Shown piece by piece: positions 10,827 to 20,154 of a DNA stretch of 64,000 nt. The notes beneath the pieces are model-generated. The model saw only the letters and a list, made by a program, of their open reading frames with translations, made no database searches and had not been told where the DNA came from. Where the stretch lies: contig CAVTVU010000003.1 of the NCBI GenBank assembly GCA_963738305.1, positions 124,001 to 188,000 of the forward strand, in the 5' to 3' direction. Made by a program: the position numbers and the translations under genes. This DNA is from JBBRHQ01 sp963738305 (GTDB taxonomy: Bacteria > Actinomycetota > Thermoleophilia > Solirubrobacterales > 70-9). Every line of letters begins with the position of its first letter. Position 1 is the stretch's first letter.

Positions 10827-11890
10827 GCGACTCGACCCGCAACCTGCACGACCTGGGCCAGAGCCTCTGGGTGGACAACATCACCCGCTCGATGCTGTCC
10901 GACGGGACGCTCCAGGGCTACATCGACGACTTCAACCTGACCGGGCTGACCTCCAACCCGACGATCTTCGACAAGGCGATCAGCGAGGGCGAGGCCTACG
11001 ACGAGCAGATCGAGGCCTCCACCGCGCCGACCACCGAGGAGCGCTTCTTCGAGCTGGCGATCGCCGACCTGACCGAGGCGGCGGAGATGTTCGCGCCTAT
11101 CCACGCCCGCACCGACGGCGTCGACGGCTACGTCTCCCTGGAGGTCTCGCCGCTGCTGGCCGACGACACCGAGGCGACCACCCAGCAGGCGGCGAAGCTC
11201 CACGCCCAGGCCGGGCGCGACAACATCTACATCAAGATCCCCGGGACGCCGGCCGGCCTGAAGTCGATCGAGGACTCGATCTACGCGGGGATCCCGGTCA
11301 ACGTCACCCTGCTGTTCTCCGGCGATCAGTTCCTGGCGGCGGCCGACGCCTACCTGAAGGGGATCGAGCGACGGGTCGCGGAGGGGCTGAACCCGGCGTG
11401 CCCTCGGTCGCCTCGCTGTTCATGAGCCGCTGGGACGTCAAGGTGGCCGAGCGCTCGCCCGTCGAGCTGTACGGGAAGCTGGGGATCGCGATCGGCAAGG
11501 CCGCCTACCGCAGCTACCGCGAGCTGCTCGACTCGGCGCGCATGCAGCGGCTCCAGAACGAGGGCGCCCGGCCCCAGCGGCTGCTCTGGGCGAGCACCGG
11601 CACCAAGGACGAGGCCCTCTCCGACGTCCTCTACATCGAGGGCCTCGCCTCGCCGCTGACCGTCAACACGATGCCGGAGAAGACGCTGAAGGCCTTCGCC
11701 GACCACGGCACGGTGCGGCGAGCCGCTTCCCGCCGACGGCGGCGACGCCGAGGAGGTCCTGGAGGCCCACCGCGAGGCCGGGATGGAGCCCGACGAGCTG
11801 GCCGAGCAGCTCCAGGAGGAGGGCAAGGAGGCCTTCGTCGACTCCTGGAAGGACCTGCTCGCCTCGATCGAGCGCCAGAAGGTCGCGTAG
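10823..11890 (+). CDS. tal: Transaldolase (two compensating frameshifts)
   Basis: Transfers a dihydroxyacetone unit between sugar phosphates. The N-terminal part reads LTSNPTIFDKAI and YIKIPGT, the catalytic-lysine block; the middle reads SVASLFMSRWD and LLWASTGTKD; the C-terminus LEAHREAGMEPDELAEQL. The parts lie in three frames. One G is missing at ~11396 (expected LNPAVPSVASL) and one base is extra at ~11713 (expected HGTVGEPLPADGG). Corrected, it is ~355 residues, typical of the bacterial/plant long class. Not fused to pgi, although such fusions exist; pgi starts 4 bp downstream. Confidence 0.9.
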
Positions 11891-11894
11891 CGCG

Positions 11895-13521
11895 GTGAGC
11901 GCGCTCCGCGAGGGGGCGGCCTGGAGCGCCCTCGAGTCGCATCACCGCGAGGTCTCCGAGCTGCACCTGCGCGATCTCTTCGCGCAGGACCCCCAGCGCG
12001 GCGAGGCGATGACCGCCGAGGCGGCGGGGCTGTTCCTCGACTACTCGAAGAACCGGATCACCGCCGAGACGGTTGGGCTGCTGGCGGCGCTCGCGGAGGA
12101 GCGGGGGATGCCGGCGCGCCGCGAGGCGATGTTCGCCGGAGAGCGGATCAACGTCTCCGAGGACCGCTCCGTCCTGCACGTGGCTCTGCGGATGCCTCGC
12201 GGGCGCTCGCTGATCGTCGAGGGCACGGACGTCGTCAAGGAGGTCCATGAGGTGCTCGACCGGATGGGCTCCTTCTGCGATCGGGTCCGCTCGGGCGAGT
12301 GGAAGGGGCACACCGGGAAGCGGATCCGCAACGTCATAAACATCGGCATCGGCGGCTCCGACCTCGGCCCGGTGATGGCCTATGAGGCGCTGCGCCACTA
12401 CAGCCGCCGCGAGATGACCTTCCGCTTCGTCTCCAACGTCGACGGCACCGACTTCGCCGAGTCCACCCTCGATCTCGACCCGGCCGAGACCCTGTTCATC
12501 GTCTCCTCGAAGACCTTCACCACCCTGGAGACGATGACCAACGCCCACACCGCGCGTGAATGGGCGCTGGACGGGCCTGGGCGGGGACGAGGAGGCGATC
12601 GCCCGCCACTTCGTCGCGGTCTCGACCAACGCCGAGGGGGTCTCCGAGTTCGGGATCGACATCGACAACATGTTCGGCTTCTGGGAGTGGGTCGGCGGGC
12701 GCTACTCGATGGACTCGGCGATCGGGCTCTCGACCATGCTGGCGATCGGCCCCGAGGCCTTCGCCGAGATGCTGGACGGCTTCCACGCGATCGACGAGCA
12801 CTTCCGCGAGGCGCCGCTGGAGGAAACCTGCCGGCCCTGCTCGGGATGCTCGCGGTCTGGTACGGGGAGCTCTTCGGCGCGCAGACGGTCGCCGTGCTGC
12901 CGTACGACCAGTACCTGCACCGCTTCCCTGCCTACCTCCAGCAGCTCACGATGGAGTCCAACGGCAAGCACGTCACCCTCGAGGGCGACCGGGTCGACTA
13001 CCAGACCGGGGCCGTCTACTGGGGGGAGCCGGGCACCAACGGCCAGCACTCCTTCTACCAGCTGATCCACCAGGGCACGGAGCTGATCCCCTGCGACTTC
13101 ATCGGCTTCATGCGCTCGCTGAACCCACTCGGCGAGCACCACGACCTGCTGGTCTCCAACGTCTTCGCCCAGACCGAGGCGCTCGCCTTCGGCAAGACGC
13201 CCGAGCAGGCTCGCCGCGGAGGGAACGCCGGACTGGCTGGTCCCGCACCGCACCTTCGACGGCAACCGCCCGACCAACACGATCCTCGCGGAGCGGCTGA
13301 CCCCGGCGACCCTCGGGCACCTGGTGGCCCTCTACGAGCACAGCGTCTTCACCCAGGGGGCGATTTTGGGGATCGACTCCTTCGACCAGTGGGGGGTGGA
13401 GCTGGGTAAGGCGCTGGCCAAGGCGATCATCCCCGAGCTGCAGGGCACCGGAGAGCTGAGCCACGACAGCTCCACCAACGCGCTGATCCGTCGCTACCGG
13501 GCGGCAAGATCGGCTAGCTGA
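11895..13521 (+). CDS. pgi: Glucose-6-phosphate isomerase (three frameshifts)
   Basis: Interconverts glucose 6-phosphate and fructose 6-phosphate, joining glycolysis to the pentose phosphate branch. Motifs include INVSEDRSVLH, the sugar-binding block NIGIGGSDLGP, SSKTFTTLETM and, late, FDQWGVELGK. Three single-base indels break the frame, near 12574, 12825 (expected EENLPALLGML) and 13212 (expected EGTPDWLVPHRTF). Joining the pieces gives ~541 residues, normal for Pgi. Nothing but indels disturbs the family pattern, so an intact gene in the organism is likely. Third gene of tkt-tal-pgi. Confidence 0.9.
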
Positions 13522-13527
13522 GGGCCC

Positions 13528-14223
13528 GTGATCCGCGTCGCGGTAGTCGGGCACGTGGAGTGGGGCGAATTCGCCCGGGTTGAGCGCGTGCCGGCGCCGA
13601 ACGAAGGCTTGGGGCGCTGGGGGTTGACGTGAAGGCAACGACCCGTGGCGAGCCACAGCGTCGAGCGTTCGTCCACGTTGACGCAGAGGCCGAGCGCACG
13701 ATAACCACGATCGGCGAGCGCCTCGAGCCGCGTGGGGATGACCCGCTTCCGTGGGCCGAGCTCGAACGCGCCGACGCCGTCTATTTCACGGCTGGAGATC
13801 CCGGCGCACTGAGGGCGGCCCGAGCGGCGGGCAAGCTGGTCGCCACGGTACGTGCCGAGGCGATGAGGGGGGCCGGAGTTCAGCTCGACGCGCTGGTCTC
13901 GAGCGCCAGCGATGAGGGCGAGAGATACCGGCCCGGCGACATCGATCCATCACCTCTGCTTGTTTTTCGCACGGCCGGGGCCTCCGGAGGCCGGGTGACC
14001 GGGGTTGACGGAGGAATCCAGCAATGGGGGGCGGCGCCTCTCCCGGGTCCCCGCGTGGACAGCTACGGGGCAGGGGACTCTTTTGCCGCCGGACTCACAT
14101 ACGGTCTGGCCGCCGGCGGGTCACCCGCCGGCGGCCACTCTGGGAGCGCGCTGCGGGGCCGCCTGCCTGACGGGGCGAGGACCATACGAAAAACAACGCA
14201 GCCTGTCGGCGCCTCAGCGATGA
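13528..14223 (+). pseudogene. PfkB-family sugar kinase, internally deleted and frameshifted
   Basis: GTG 13528 begins a typical ribokinase-like start (VIRVAVVGHVEW...RVERVPAPNE), then the frame stops. In another frame homology resumes as LGALGVDVKATTRGEPQRRAF. It continues through YFTAGDPGALRAARAAGKL to the catalytic DSYGAGDSFAAGLTYGL motif. It then shifts again to end with the family-like RCGAACLTGRGPY. Roughly 45-50 residues that should form the substrate lid and first nucleotide region are absent, which a single-base error cannot explain. Dead kinase remnant directly after pgi. Confidence 0.7.
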
Positions 14224-14230
14224 TGTGGGG

Positions 14231-15190
14231 ATGAGCAACCCGAGGGAATCGGAGCCCCGCACATCGGGGGTCGAGACGACCTCCGAAGAGTTCAGGGTGC
14301 TGTTCGAGGCCGTCTGCAATTGGGGACGCTGGGGGGATGAGGACGAGCGGGGCGCGCTCAACTTCCTCACCCCCGACCGGGTCCTGGCGGCAACCGGGCT
14401 GGTCAGCAGCGGCGAGACCGTCACCCTCAGCCTCCCTCTCAACACCCACCTGGGGATCGATAATCCTGTTCCGGCCGAGCACCGGATGACGATGCTTGGT
14501 GACGTCCAGATTGGCTCCGGGACGATGCGTTTCGCCAAGGACTACATCGGCGTCGATTACCACAACGAGTCGCACAGCCACATCGATGCGCTCTGCCACG
14601 TAGCCTTCGACGGCGCCCTCTACAACGGCAGGCCGACCTCTTCGCTCACAGTGGACGGCGCCACCGCGGACGCGATCGGCGTTCTCGAGAACGGCCTCGT
14701 CGGGCGAGGCGTACTCCTCGACGTTCCCCGGCTGCGCGGGGTCCCCTGGCTCGAGCCGGGCGAGCATGTTCACCCCGAGGACCTGGAGGGCTGCGAGCGC
14801 GACCAGGGGGTGGCCGTGGCCGGGGGCGACATCCTCCTGGTCCGGGTCGGGCACGAACGGCGCCATGCCGAGCTCGGCCCGTGGGAGATGGCCAATGCAA
14901 AGGCGGGCCTTCACCCGAATTGCGCGCGGTTCCTCGCCGACCGGGGCGTGGCGGTGCTCGGCTCCGACGGCAACAACGACACCGCGCCGAGCACCACCGA
15001 GGGGATCGACTTCCCGATCCACGTCCTCGCGCTGAACGCGATGGGGGTCCATCTGCTCGACTATCTGCAGTTCGAAGATCTGGTCCCGATTTGCGAGCGG
15101 ACCGGGCGCTGGGAGTTCCTCTTCTCGGCGGCGCCGCTGCGGGTCAGCGGCGGTACGGGATCGCCACTCAACCCGATCGCGATCTTCTGA
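14231..15190 (+). CDS. Cyclase-family metal hydrolase (kynurenine formamidase-like)
   Basis: About 319 residues from ATG 14231 (a GTG 6 bp earlier is possible). The metal-binding block HNESHSHIDALCHV matches the HxGTHxDxxxH-type motif of the cyclase/KynB superfamily, with Ser in place of the usual Thr. Aromatic-rich NWGRWGDEDERGALNFLTP at the start is typical of the larger soil-bacterial subgroup. Likely a cytoplasmic Zn or Mn amide/ester hydrolase; the substrate is unknown. It lies alone between the dead kinase and zwf. Confidence 0.8.
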   Translation: MSNPRESEPRTSGVETTSEEFRVLFEAVCNWGRWGDEDERGALNFLTPDRVLAATGLVSSGETVTLSLPLNTHLGIDNPVPAEHRMTMLGDVQIGSGTMRFAKDYIGVDYHNESHSHIDALCHVAFDGALYNGRPTSSLTVDGATADAIGVLENGLVGRGVLLDVPRLRGVPWLEPGEHVHPEDLEGCERDQGVAVAGGDILLVRVGHERRHAELGPWEMANAKAGLHPNCARFLADRGVAVLGSDGNNDTAPSTTEGIDFPIHVLALNAMGVHLLDYLQFEDLVPICERTGRWEFLFSAAPLRVSGGTGSPLNPIAIF

Positions 15191-15269
15191 GCACCAGGTA
15201 GGGATGATGTCGGGGGAGTTCCGCGGGCGATAGTCTGCTCGACGTCAGCGCCCCCAGCAGGCCCGAACG

Positions 15270-16697
15270 ATGAGCCCCGACGCAGATACGAATACACCAG
15301 CAGATGCCGGTCCCGGCGGGACCGGCCCGGCCGATGTCCTGGTGATCTTCGGGATCAGCGGCGATCTCGCCAAGGTGATGACCTTCCACTCTCTCTACCG
15401 GCTCGAGAAGCGGGGGCTTCTGGACTGCCCGATTGTCGGCGTAGCGGTCGACGACTGGACAGTCGATGACCTGCGCGAGCGCGCCCGCAGCTCTATCGAG
15501 GCCTGCGGAGAGACGGTCGCCGAGGAGGTCTTCGAGCGCCTCGCGGGCCGGCTCTCCTACGTGGCGGGGGACTTCGGCGACGCCGCTACCTTCGGACGGG
15601 TGGGAGAAGCGATCAAGGGAGCCAGGAGCCCGGTCTTCTACCTCGAGATCCCCCCCTTCCTGTTCGGGCCGGTGATCAAGGGCCTCGCCGATGCGGGGCT
15701 GACGAACGACGCGCGCGTCGTGGTCGAGAAGCCCTTCGGGCACGATCTCGCCTCCGCCAAAGCGCTTGGCGAGGAGATTCACCGCTACATCGACGAGTCG
15801 CAGCTCTTTCGGATCGACCACTTCCTCGGCAAGATGGGCCTCACCGAGATCCTCTTCCTGCGGTTCGCCAACTCGGTCCTGGAGCCGATCTGGAATCGCA
15901 ACTACATCGCCTCGGTGCAGATCACCATGGCCGAGAGCTTCGGGGTCGAGGACCGTGGTCATTTCTATGACCCGGTCGGGGCGCTTCGGGACGTCGTCGT
16001 CAACCACCTGATGCAGGTGGTCGGCGCCGCGGCGATGGAGCCACCGTCGGGAGGAGACGCAGGCACTCTGAAGGACGGGCTCTTGGCGGTCTTCCGCTCG
16101 ATGCGGGAGGCCAACCCCGCCCACTACGTGCGGGGTCAGTACGAGGGCTACCTCGATATCGACGGCGTGGCGAGCGACTCCAGCACCGAGACCTATGCGG
16201 CGCTTCGGCTGGAGATCGAGAACTGGCGCTGGGCGGGCGTTCCGTTCTTCATCCGGACCGGCAAGCACCTTCCGGTCACCCAGACGGAGCTGCGGCTCGT
16301 CTTCAAGGAGCCGCCCAACCTTGGATTCTTCCCCAAACGTCCCCAGCCCGACCAGCTTGTGATGAAGCTCGATCCGAGCACCGGTGTCATGCTGCTCGTC
16401 GACGCCCAGCGAAGCGGCGCCGTCGAGCCGGAGCAGATCCACCTCGACATGGAGTTCGCCGAGGAAGGCGGCGAGGGGCCAACGCCCTACGAGGTGCTGC
16501 TGAAGGCGGCGATGGACGGCCAGACCACGCGTTTCAAGCGCCAGGACATCGTCGAGGAAAACTGGCGGGTGCTGCAGCCGCTGCTCGATGCGCCGCCCCC
16601 GGTACACCCCTACGCCAAGGGCTCCTGGGGGCCCGAGGCGGCCAACGACCTGGTCGCTGGCCACGGGCGCTGGCACGAGCCCTGGATCACCTCGTGA
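15270..16697 (+). CDS. zwf: Glucose-6-phosphate 1-dehydrogenase
   Basis: Oxidises glucose 6-phosphate to 6-phosphogluconolactone, the entry to the pentose phosphate pathway. 475 residues. Coenzyme motif GISGDLAK is at ~28-35, EKPFGHDL in the middle, and the active site RIDHFLGKMG at ~181-190. Most family members read RIDHYLGKE there, so the final Met replaces Glu. The stop overlaps the next start by 4 bp (GTGA), coupling it to the GH15 enzyme. Confidence 0.94.
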   Translation: MSPDADTNTPADAGPGGTGPADVLVIFGISGDLAKVMTFHSLYRLEKRGLLDCPIVGVAVDDWTVDDLRERARSSIEACGETVAEEVFERLAGRLSYVAGDFGDAATFGRVGEAIKGARSPVFYLEIPPFLFGPVIKGLADAGLTNDARVVVEKPFGHDLASAKALGEEIHRYIDESQLFRIDHFLGKMGLTEILFLRFANSVLEPIWNRNYIASVQITMAESFGVEDRGHFYDPVGALRDVVVNHLMQVVGAAAMEPPSGGDAGTLKDGLLAVFRSMREANPAHYVRGQYEGYLDIDGVASDSSTETYAALRLEIENWRWAGVPFFIRTGKHLPVTQTELRLVFKEPPNLGFFPKRPQPDQLVMKLDPSTGVMLLVDAQRSGAVEPEQIHLDMEFAEEGGEGPTPYEVLLKAAMDGQTTRFKRQDIVEENWRVLQPLLDAPPPVHPYAKGSWGPEAANDLVAGHGRWHEPWITS

Positions 16698-18577
16698 ACG
16701 CCGAGGAGGTGACGCCGCAGAGCGCCGCCGCGCCCTCGCCGTTTCCCCCGATCGCCGACTACGCCTTTCTCTCCAACTGTCACACCGGCGCCCTGATCGC
16801 GCCGGACGGATCGATCGACTGGCTCTGCGTTCCCAGCTTCGACTCACCGAGCATCTTCGGCAACCTGCTCGACCGCGAGGCGGGCTCCTTCCGTCTCGGG
16901 CCCTTCGGCACCAATGTCCCCTCGGCGAGGATCTACGAGCCGGGGACGAACACGCTCCTGACCACCTGGAAGACCCCGACCGGTTGGGTGATCGTGCGCG
17001 ATGCGCTGACCATGGGCCCGATCCGCCGCGAGGACACGGTCACCCCGCACACGCGGCCGCCCGTGGACGAGGACGCCGATCACCTGCTGGTGCGAACCGT
17101 CCTCTGCCTGGACGGCAGCGTTGAGATGGAGCTGATCTGCGAGCCGCTCTTCGACTACGGCAGCACTCCGGCCGAGTGGACGATGGCGGAGGGAGAGGAG
17201 GGCACCGCGGACGCGAGCGGTGCCGGTCTCACCGTGCGACTGAGAAGCGACATCCCGATGGGCATCGAGGGGGACTGGGTGCGGGGCCGCCACGAACTCA
17301 GGCAGGGTGAGCAGGCATTCTGTTCGCTGTCGTGGGCCGAGCAGCTGGACTCGCCTGCCGATGTCGATGAGGCGACCGGACGACTGGCCGCCACGACCAG
17401 ATTCTGGCGGGGATGGCTCGGCCGGGCCCGCCTTCCCGATCATCGCTGGCGCGAGCCGATCCAACGCTCGGCCCTGGCCATCAAGGGCCTCACCTACATG
17501 CCGACGGGCGCGACCGTGGCGGCGCTGACCACGTCATTGCCCGAGACTCCGGGCGGCGAGCGAAACTGGGATTACCGCTTCACCTGGATCCGCGACTCGA
17601 CCTTCACTCTCCAGGCACTGCACTTCCTCAACCTCGACTGGGAGGCCGACGAGTTCATGCAGTTCGTCGCCGACCTCGAGCCCAACGAGGACGGCGCGCT
17701 GCAGATCATGTATGGGATCGACGGTCGCCGTGATCTGACCGAGCGCACCCTCGACGAGCTCTCCGGCTACGCGGGGGCGAGCCCGGTGCGGGTCGGAAAC
17801 GGCGCCTTCGACCAGCGCCAGAACGACGTCTTCGGCGCGGTGCTGGACTCGATCCACCTCCACACTCGCCGCAGCCAGCGATTGCCCCGGCGGCTGTGGC
17901 CGATCGTCCAGACTCAGGCCAAATGCGCGACCGAGGTCTGGCAGCAGCCCGATCAGGGCATCTGGGAGGCTCGCGGCGCTCCCCAGCATTACGTCTCCTC
18001 GAAGCTGATGTGCTGGGTGGCGCTCGACCGCGCCGCGAAGCTTGCCGAGATCCGGGGGGACCCGAAGCCGGCCGAGGCCTGGCGTGCGACCTCGGAGGAG
18101 ATCAAGGAGGACATCCTCGCCAACGGTCTGCGGGACGGCGTGCTGCGCCAGCACTACTCCACCGACGCCCTCGACGCCTCGACCCTGCTCGCGGCGCTCT
18201 TCGGCTTTCTGCCCGGTGAGGACGAACGGCTTCGAAAGAGCGTTCTGGCGATCGCCGACGACCTCACCGAGGACGGCTTCGTCCTGCGCTACCGCACCGG
18301 AGAGACCGACGACGGTCTCTCCGGCAAGGAGGGCAGCTTCCTGATCTGTTCCTTCTGGCTGGTCTCAGCCCTGGCGATCGTCGGTGCGGAGCAGCGGGCC
18401 CGCGACCTGATGGAGCGCCTGCTCAGCGTCGACTCTCCCCTCGGCCTCTTTGCGGAGGAGTTCGATACCGACACCGGCCGCCACCTCGGCAACTTCCCCC
18501 AGGCCTTCTCCCACCTCGCCCTGATCGAGGCCGCGGCGCGGATAATTCTCGCCGAGCGACTGGAGGAGTACAGATGA
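16694..18577 (+). CDS. Glycoside hydrolase family 15 (glucoamylase/trehalase-like)
   Basis: 627 residues. The N-terminal block SNCHTGALIAPDGSIDWLCVPSFDSPSIF is diagnostic of bacterial GH15 enzymes, which include actinobacterial trehalases. The (alpha/alpha)6 barrel half contains ERNWDYRFTWIRDSTFTLQAL, WEARGAPQHYVSSKLMCWVALDRA and, late, EGSFLICSFWLVSAL. No signal peptide, so it acts inside the cell, freeing glucose from trehalose or malto-oligosaccharides. Overlaps zwf upstream and the GMC gene downstream by 4 bp each. Confidence 0.88.
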   Translation: MNAEEVTPQSAAAPSPFPPIADYAFLSNCHTGALIAPDGSIDWLCVPSFDSPSIFGNLLDREAGSFRLGPFGTNVPSARIYEPGTNTLLTTWKTPTGWVIVRDALTMGPIRREDTVTPHTRPPVDEDADHLLVRTVLCLDGSVEMELICEPLFDYGSTPAEWTMAEGEEGTADASGAGLTVRLRSDIPMGIEGDWVRGRHELRQGEQAFCSLSWAEQLDSPADVDEATGRLAATTRFWRGWLGRARLPDHRWREPIQRSALAIKGLTYMPTGATVAALTTSLPETPGGERNWDYRFTWIRDSTFTLQALHFLNLDWEADEFMQFVADLEPNEDGALQIMYGIDGRRDLTERTLDELSGYAGASPVRVGNGAFDQRQNDVFGAVLDSIHLHTRRSQRLPRRLWPIVQTQAKCATEVWQQPDQGIWEARGAPQHYVSSKLMCWVALDRAAKLAEIRGDPKPAEAWRATSEEIKEDILANGLRDGVLRQHYSTDALDASTLLAALFGFLPGEDERLRKSVLAIADDLTEDGFVLRYRTGETDDGLSGKEGSFLICSFWLVSALAIVGAEQRARDLMERLLSVDSPLGLFAEEFDTDTGRHLGNFPQAFSHLALIEAAARIILAERLEEYR

Positions 18578-20154
18578 GCTCCTACGACGTGATCGTGATC
18601 GGCAGCGGCGCCGGCGGGGGGACGCTTGTCAACCGGCTCGCCCTTTCGGGCAAGCGGATCCTCCTGCTCGAGCGCGGCGACTGGCTCATCCGGGAGCCGC
18701 AGAACTGGTCCGCCGGGTCGGTCTTCGTCGAGAATCGCTACATCTCCGAGGACACCTGGTATGACGCCGACGGGAAGCCGTTCCAGCCGCAGGTCCACTA
18801 TTTCGTCGGCGGGGCGACCAAGCTCTACGGCGCCGCGCTCTACCGCCTCCGCCAGGAGGACTTCGGCGAGCTTCGCCACCACGACGGCATCTCCCCGGCC
18901 TGGCCCCTCCCCTACGAGCAGTTCGAGCCCTACTACACCGAGGCCGAGCGGCTCTACCGGGTCCACGGCGCCCGCGGCGAGGACCCGACCGAGCCGCCCG
19001 CAAGCGCCGAATACCCGTTCCCCGCCGTCTCCCACGAGCCCCGGATCCAGCAGCTGGCCGACGACCTCGCGGCCGAGGGCCTGCAGCCCTTCCACGCTCC
19101 CTGCGGGGTGATGCTCAACGAGGAGAACATGCCCTACAGCGCCTGCGTGCGCTGTGCGACCTGCGACGGGTTTCCCTGCCTTGTTCATGCCAAGTCCGAC
19201 GCCGAGGTGCTCGCGGTGCGCCCGGCGCTCGAGCACCCGAACGTCACCCTGCTGACCGGCGCCGAGGCGGTGAGGCTGAACACGGATGGCTCAGGCAACA
19301 CCGTCACGGCGGTCGAGGTGGAGCGGGGCGGGGAGCGGGAGACGCACTCGGCGGACATCATGGTCGTCTCCTGCGGCGCGGCAAACTCGGCCAAGCTGCT
19401 CCTCGCCTCGGCCAGCGACCGGCACCCCAACGGACTCGCCAACTCCTCCGACCAGGTCGGGCGCAACTACATGTTCCACGCCAGCCGGGCGGTGCTGGCT
19501 CTGTCCAAGGAGGAGAACCCGACCGTATTTCAGAAGACCCTGGGCGTCAACGACTTCTATTTCGGCTCCGACGAGTTCGAGTTCCCGATGGGCAACATCC
19601 AGATGGTCGGCAAGTCGCAGGCCGAGATGTTCCGGGGTGAGAAGCCGATCGAGACGGCGCTGGCGCCGGAGTTCGCGCTGGGTGACGTCGCCAGGCACGC
19701 GGTCGACTTCTGGCTCTCGACCGAGGACTTGCCGAAGCCCGAGAACCGGGTAACGCTCAGCGACGACGGCAAGGTGAAGCTCTCCTATACGCCGACCAAC
19801 GACGTGCCCAAGCAGCAGCTCTTCGAGCAGCTCAAGTCGATGCTCGGCAATCTCGGCATGCACCACCACCTGATTCCCCGCAACGCGTACCTGAAGACCG
19901 ACATCCCGGTGGCGGGCGTCGCCCATCAGGCCGGTACCTGCCGCTTCGGCGAAGATCCGGGGAGCTCCGTCCTGGACCCCGACTGCAGGGCCCATGAGCT
20001 GGACAACCTCTACGTCGTCGACACCAGCTTCTTCCCGAGCATCGGTGCGGTGAATCCGGCGCTGACCGCGATGGCGAACGGGTTACGGGTTGGCGACCAT
20101 CTGCTGGAGCGCCTCGGAGTCTCCGCCTCATCCGGGGCCGACGGTGGCGGCTGA
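18574..20154 (+). CDS. GMC-family FAD oxidoreductase
   Basis: 526 residues. FAD Rossmann motif VIGSGAGGGTLVNRLA at the N-terminus, the GGATKLYGAALYR block in the middle. The C-terminal domain has HQAGTCRFG...LDNLYVVDTSFFPSIGAVNPALTAMANGLRVGDHL, closely resembling sugar/alcohol dehydrogenases of this group. A cysteine cluster CVRCATCDGFPC near residue 190 is notable. Substrate unknown; a sugar or polyol is suggested by the operon with GH15 and zwf. Overlaps GH15 by 4 bp and the NDH-2 gene by 11 bp. Confidence 0.85.
   Translation: MSSYDVIVIGSGAGGGTLVNRLALSGKRILLLERGDWLIREPQNWSAGSVFVENRYISEDTWYDADGKPFQPQVHYFVGGATKLYGAALYRLRQEDFGELRHHDGISPAWPLPYEQFEPYYTEAERLYRVHGARGEDPTEPPASAEYPFPAVSHEPRIQQLADDLAAEGLQPFHAPCGVMLNEENMPYSACVRCATCDGFPCLVHAKSDAEVLAVRPALEHPNVTLLTGAEAVRLNTDGSGNTVTAVEVERGGERETHSADIMVVSCGAANSAKLLLASASDRHPNGLANSSDQVGRNYMFHASRAVLALSKEENPTVFQKTLGVNDFYFGSDEFEFPMGNIQMVGKSQAEMFRGEKPIETALAPEFALGDVARHAVDFWLSTEDLPKPENRVTLSDDGKVKLSYTPTNDVPKQQLFEQLKSMLGNLGMHHHLIPRNAYLKTDIPVAGVAHQAGTCRFGEDPGSSVLDPDCRAHELDNLYVVDTSFFPSIGAVNPALTAMANGLRVGDHLLERLGVSASSGADGGG

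Noticed and set aside
11398..11898. Biological frameshifting in tal
   Set aside because: Two opposite single-base shifts that cancel each other, with similar indels in neighbouring genes, fit sequencing error better than programmed frameshifting; no slippery site plus pseudoknot is evident.
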